From the NCBI GenBank assembly GCA_910578655.1, contig CAJTQE010000076.1:1-7970 (forward strand): DNA of 7,970 bases, given 5' to 3'. A program made the translations under genes and the position numbers. Numbering within the stretch: position 1 is the first letter of the stretch; each line of letters begins with the position of its first letter. The DNA comes from an uncultured Christensenella sp. GTDB taxonomy: Bacteria; Bacillota; Clostridia; Christensenellales; Borkfalkiaceae. The notes below the pieces were generated by a model, which saw only the letters and a list, made by a program, of their open reading frames with translations, searched no databases and was not told the DNA's origin. Of the stretch, positions 4,812 to 7,970 are shown one piece after another.

Positions 4812-7670
4812 TTAATTATCCTTTTTCTTGTTCTCTTTTTTGAAAGCCTTTCGCTTTTGAGCAAGCTGTCTTGCCTCTTTTGAACTTGAGTGCGCTATTA
4901 TTTTGAAAGCGCGTTTAACAGAATAATTCAAAAGTCCGCCTATTTTCTTTTCGGCAACCCGCATATTTGTACACTTGGGATGGTCGCGCACTAAGTGAAT
5001 TGCATCAAACTCGCATTTTGTAGTGCAAAGTCCGCAACCGATACACTTGTGCGGGTCGACATAAGAAGCTCCGCAAGACAAGCATCTGTTAGTTTCCGCT
5101 TTTACCTGCTGTTCGGTTAAAGTTCCGTGCGCATCGCGGAATGAATTTTTGCAATCGATAGTTTGGTCGTCCTTTTCAACTTGTCTGGGCGTCTTATCAT
5201 AAGAAGGATAAGTTACGTTCTCTTTATCGAGAATTGCATAGTATCTTCTGTCCCTGCCGATTGTCATATGCGCATTTGGACGAACGCGACGGTGAAGACT
5301 TTCTGCCGCCTCGTGTCCCTGAGCTATGGCGTCGATAACGAAACGGGGTCCCGTAAACACGTCGCCTCCGACGAACACGTCGGGGTCGGCTGTTTGATAG
5401 GTAAACGTATCCGCAACGGGATATCTGCCTCCTCTTAGCGTAACCTTTGTTCCTTCTAAGAGATTGCCCCATTCCACAGATTGACCGATTGCAAACACTA
5501 TCTTGTCTGCGTTTACTTCTACCGTCTGATTTTCATCGTAAACGGGCGCGAAAGCCTTCGTTTCGGGGTCAATGGTTCTTAGACATTTTTTGAACACGAT
5601 ACCGCAAACTTCACCGTTTTCATTGATTTTGATTTCTTTGGGTCCCCAAGAATTATTTATAGAAACAGCTTCTTCTTCGGCTTCACTTATTTCTTCACGG
5701 GAAGCGGGCATATCTTCTTTTGTTTCAAGGCAATACATACTCACGTTATGCGAGCCTAATCTGTGCGCATTACGGGCGCAGTCGATTGCAACGTTACCAC
5801 CGCCTACAACGACCACGTTACCGGTGAACTGCTCTTTCTTATCGAAACTGTTGCGAAGATATTCCACGGCTATTTCGCACCCGATTGCCGTATCGTTTAC
5901 AACTCCGGGACGCCTACCGCCTTGACAACCTATTGCTATGTAAAAAGCTTTATAACCTTGTTCTTTGAGCTGAGCTATTGTTATATCCTTACCGACCTCG
6001 ACGTTACATTTGATTTCTACGCCGAGTTCTTTTATTACCTCTATTTCGGAAGCTATTACGTCCTTTTCGAGTTTATAGGTAGGAATACCGTAAGTCAACA
6101 TACCGCCCGCAACGGGGTTCTTTTCAAATACGGTAGGCTTATAACCCTTCTGCGCTAGATAATACGCCGCGGAAAGTCCGGCAGGACCGCCGCCGATTAT
6201 AGCAATTTTTTCGTCAAATTTACCGTAAACGGACTGCACTACTTTTTCCGGAACGTAACGATTACCGGATTTTATTTCTAAATCCGCAACGAATTTCTTT
6301 ACTGCGTCTATGGAAACCGGCGAATCGATGTCTCCGCGCGTGCAGGCAAGCTCGCATCTCTTATTACAAACTCTTCCGCATACCGCGGGGAACGGATTTT
6401 CCGTCTTTATCATTGCAAGGGCTTCCCTGTACTTTCCGTCGTGCGCAAGCTTTAAATATGCTTGAACGGGCACGTGCGCCGGGCACGCCGCTTTGCAAGG
6501 AGAACTGCCGCTTTCATATGTATTGGAAAGTCTGGCGGTATCGCGGTATTCTTCGTCCCAAGCATACTGTCCCCATATATTGTTATCGGGTAACGGCGCA
6601 TGAGGATACTTGACTTCATCGCCGCCCTTATTGCAGAGCTTCTGCCCCAACTTGACTGCGCCGGCAGGACAAATTTCAACGCACTTACCGCATGCGACGC
6701 ACTTATTCCTTTCGACCTTAGCTGTATAGGCGCTACGCGAAAGGTTTGGCGTATTGAAGAGCATAGACGTTCTTAACGCGTTACAAATTTTAACGTTGCA
6801 GTTGCAAATATCGAATATCTTGTTTTCTCCGTCTATGTTGGTAATCTGGTGGACGTAACCGTTCTTTTCAGCAAGCTCCAGAATTTCCAGCGCACGTTCT
6901 TTTGTTATGTAATGGGCGCGACCCGTTTCCACGGTATAATCCGCCATATCGCCAAGCTGGATGCACCAATCGTCGACGTCGTCCGTACAGCCGTCGCCAA
7001 GCACGGCGCGCGAAGCGCGGCAAGAGCAAATGCCTGCGGAAATATGACCCTCGTATTTTTTAAGCCAATAGGAAATATGTTCTAAATCCACCGACTTGTT
7101 TTCTGCGTTTATCGCTTGTTCAACGGGTATGACGTGCATACCTATGCCGTCGCCGCCGGGCGGAATCATCTGTGTAATTCCTGCAAGCGGAATGAACGTC
7201 ATTCTCTCGAAAAAGGATGCAACCGCGGGATTTTTTTCTATACGGTCGACAGACGAATTGAAAAGCTCCGCCGAACCCGGCACGTAGAAAGGTACGCGAT
7301 ACCTCTTTTTGCGCGGTTTGTCTTTAAGCTCTCCGTAGTGGTCGTAATTGTCGCCGTAATCGTATTCGAGAATACCGATATAAGACATTTCGTCGAGAAG
7401 CTTTTGGAAAGCAGCCGGCTCATAACCTTTATTCTTTTTCAGAAGCTCTTCGAAAGTGTAGAATTTACGAAGCTTCATTTTATTTGCGACGTCGCACATT
7501 TCGGGGGTTAAAACCTCTTTAAGACCCCAATATTCCGGGTCGTCCGACTTAACTCCGAAAATTTTATGCGGCACGACGTCGGTTATTTTTTTACCCAATT
7601 TAATATAGCGCTTATCAGGATTTTTTTCGCCTTGATATTTGCTGATAATTTTATCGTTCTGCTTAGGCAT
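4812..7670 (-). CDS. Multidomain iron-sulfur flavoprotein: Cys-rich N-terminus, ferredoxin, GltD-like NAD(P)H:FAD module, C-terminal ferredoxin
   Basis: A 952-residue soluble oxidoreductase. Residues 1-210 hold no motif I recognise. Residues 215-296 hold seven cysteines (CSC at 215/217, Cys228, Cys236, CNC at 289/291, Cys296), a likely Fe-S site. A [4Fe-4S] ferredoxin motif follows, CVACGKCVEICP (Cys324, 327, 330, 334). Residues 390-800 resemble the small subunit of glutamate synthase (GltD): an Fe-S entry segment (Cys392, 396, 431, 435, 439, 443), the FAD dinucleotide fold GGGPAG (493-498), the NAD(P)H fold GGGNVA (623-628), and the second FAD motif VGGD near 767-770. The C-terminus has CLSC (863/866), CIGCGLCTTKC (Cys876, 879, 882, 886) and a lysine-rich tail. 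Flavin-based electron transfer between NAD(P)H and Fe-S carriers is inferred from the family; the partner is unknown. The start overlaps the hypB stop (TAATG) and has AAGGAG 8 nt upstream. It lies between hypB and hypA, implying a role linked to a nickel enzyme. Confidence 0.85.
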   Translation of the reverse strand: MPKQNDKIISKYQGEKNPDKRYIKLGKKITDVVPHKIFGVKSDDPEYWGLKEVLTPEMCDVANKMKLRKFYTFEELLKKNKGYEPAAFQKLLDEMSYIGILEYDYGDNYDHYGELKDKPRKKRYRVPFYVPGSAELFNSSVDRIEKNPAVASFFERMTFIPLAGITQMIPPGGDGIGMHVIPVEQAINAENKSVDLEHISYWLKKYEGHISAGICSCRASRAVLGDGCTDDVDDWCIQLGDMADYTVETGRAHYITKERALEILELAEKNGYVHQITNIDGENKIFDICNCNVKICNALRTSMLFNTPNLSRSAYTAKVERNKCVACGKCVEICPAGAVKLGQKLCNKGGDEVKYPHAPLPDNNIWGQYAWDEEYRDTARLSNTYESGSSPCKAACPAHVPVQAYLKLAHDGKYREALAMIKTENPFPAVCGRVCNKRCELACTRGDIDSPVSIDAVKKFVADLEIKSGNRYVPEKVVQSVYGKFDEKIAIIGGGPAGLSAAYYLAQKGYKPTVFEKNPVAGGMLTYGIPTYKLEKDVIASEIEVIKELGVEIKCNVEVGKDITIAQLKEQGYKAFYIAIGCQGGRRPGVVNDTAIGCEIAVEYLRNSFDKKEQFTGNVVVVGGGNVAIDCARNAHRLGSHNVSMYCLETKEDMPASREEISEAEEEAVSINNSWGPKEIKINENGEVCGIVFKKCLRTIDPETKAFAPVYDENQTVEVNADKIVFAIGQSVEWGNLLEGTKVTLRGGRYPVADTFTYQTADPDVFVGGDVFTGPRFVIDAIAQGHEAAESLHRRVRPNAHMTIGRDRRYYAILDKENVTYPSYDKTPRQVEKDDQTIDCKNSFRDAHGTLTEQQVKAETNRCLSCGASYVDPHKCIGCGLCTTKCEFDAIHLVRDHPKCTNMRVAEKKIGGLLNYSVKRAFKIIAHSSSKEARQLAQKRKAFKKENKKKDN

Positions 7671-7970
7671 TACGTTTTCTCCTTGCAGTTTATTAGTTTT
7701 AAAATGTAATCTGAAAGTTCTTCCATTCCCTCGCCCGTCTTAGCCGATACGGGGAACACTGCCGCGTGCGGATTACGCGAAAAAATATTTTTCATACACG
7801 CCTGCATATCGAAAGTGAAATAACTTAAAGCGTCACTCTTGTTTATGATGACAAGATTGCATTTTTCAAAAATAAGCGGATATTTGAGCGGTTTATCGTC
7901 CCCTTCGGGAACAGAAAGTATTACCGTATCCAAATGCGCGCCCGTATCGAATTCGGCGGGGCAGACGAGA
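7670..7970 (-). CDS. hypB: HypB, nickel-inserting GTPase, C-terminal 99 residues (runs off the window)
   Basis: HypB is a SIMIBI-class GTPase whose GTP hydrolysis drives nickel transfer with HypA during hydrogenase maturation. The visible part is open to the right window edge and begins LVCPAEFDTGAH. The cysteine of LVCP corresponds to one of the G-domain metal ligands of HypB (Cys198 in E. coli numbering, from family knowledge). The conserved segment LSVPEGDDKPLKYP follows, then the G4 guanine-specificity motif NKSD and the G5-like SAKTGEGMEEL, and the protein ends normally after a final helix. The P-loop, switch regions and N-terminal nickel motif are outside the window. The TTG at 7933-7931 is an internal leucine codon, not a start. 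The TAA stop shares one base with the ATG of the following iron-sulfur flavoprotein, so hypB is its upstream partner in the operon. Confidence 0.95.
   Translation of the reverse strand, partial: LVCPAEFDTGAHLDTVILSVPEGDDKPLKYPLIFEKCNLVIINKSDALSYFTFDMQACMKNIFSRNPHAAVFPVSAKTGEGMEELSDYILKLINCKEKT
7679..7684 (-). promoter_or_regulatory. Ribosome binding site for the iron-sulfur flavoprotein, inside the hypB 3' end
   Basis: AAGGAG on the minus strand lies 8 nt before the ATG at 7670 and inside the last codons of hypB. Together with the overlapping stop/start TAATG it supports this start and points to coupled translation of the two proteins. Confidence 0.8.

Noticed and set aside
7116..7511. 131-aa plus-strand open frames opposite the flavoprotein
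   Set aside because: Antisense shadows of a well-supported gene with conserved motifs; the products have no family features.
7670..7933. A separate 87-aa gene starting at the TTG at 7933
   Set aside because: The reading frame is open to the window edge and the upstream residues LVCPAEFDTGAH are conserved HypB sequence, so the TTG is an internal codon.

Overview
The window looks like chromosomal DNA from a low-to-moderate-GC anaerobic Firmicute, most likely an uncultured gut-type Clostridia. This is an inference. It rests on SD sequences of the AGGAG type, strong intrinsic terminators with U-tracts, TAA stops on all four genes whose ends are visible, an archaeal/eukaryotic-type prolyl-tRNA synthetase, and a large iron-sulfur flavoprotein of the kind common in strict anaerobes. 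No tRNA, rRNA, IS element, CRISPR array or phage gene was seen. The window is mostly housekeeping, with one unusual operon and one decayed gene.

Left part (1-3817). The 5' end of proS runs leftward off the window. After a 137-bp divergent intergenic region, a rightward two-gene unit encodes a divergent alpha-D-phosphohexomutase (493 aa) and a full-length transketolase (659 aa). The two genes are 11 bp apart and the unit closes with a clear intrinsic terminator. The promoter before the mutase has near-consensus elements and is placed so that transcription should start at or next to the A of the ATG, which predicts a leaderless mRNA. Both enzymes belong to central sugar-phosphate metabolism.

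Middle (3820-4385). A small rightward unit has its own extended -10 promoter, a perfect AGGAGG ribosome binding site and a terminator. Its 149-codon reading frame is interrupted by TAG, TAA and TGA but never shifts frame. I read it as a recently inactivated gene for an unrecognised acidic protein of about 149 aa. The terminator has a 16-bp stem flanked by A and T runs and should also serve the leftward operon.

Right part (4467-7970). A tightly packed leftward operon reads hypB (C-terminal 99 residues visible), then a 952-aa iron-sulfur flavoprotein, then hypA. The junctions are TAATG and TAAATG, so translation is probably coupled. HypA and HypB are nickel-insertion proteins, normally for [NiFe]-hydrogenase. 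The protein between them has an unusual cysteine-rich N-terminal region, a ferredoxin cluster, a GltD-like FAD/NAD(P)H module and a second ferredoxin-like C-terminus. No hydrogenase structural gene and no hypC, hypD, hypE or hypF is visible. The physical linkage of this redox protein with the nickel-delivery pair is the most interesting feature of the window.
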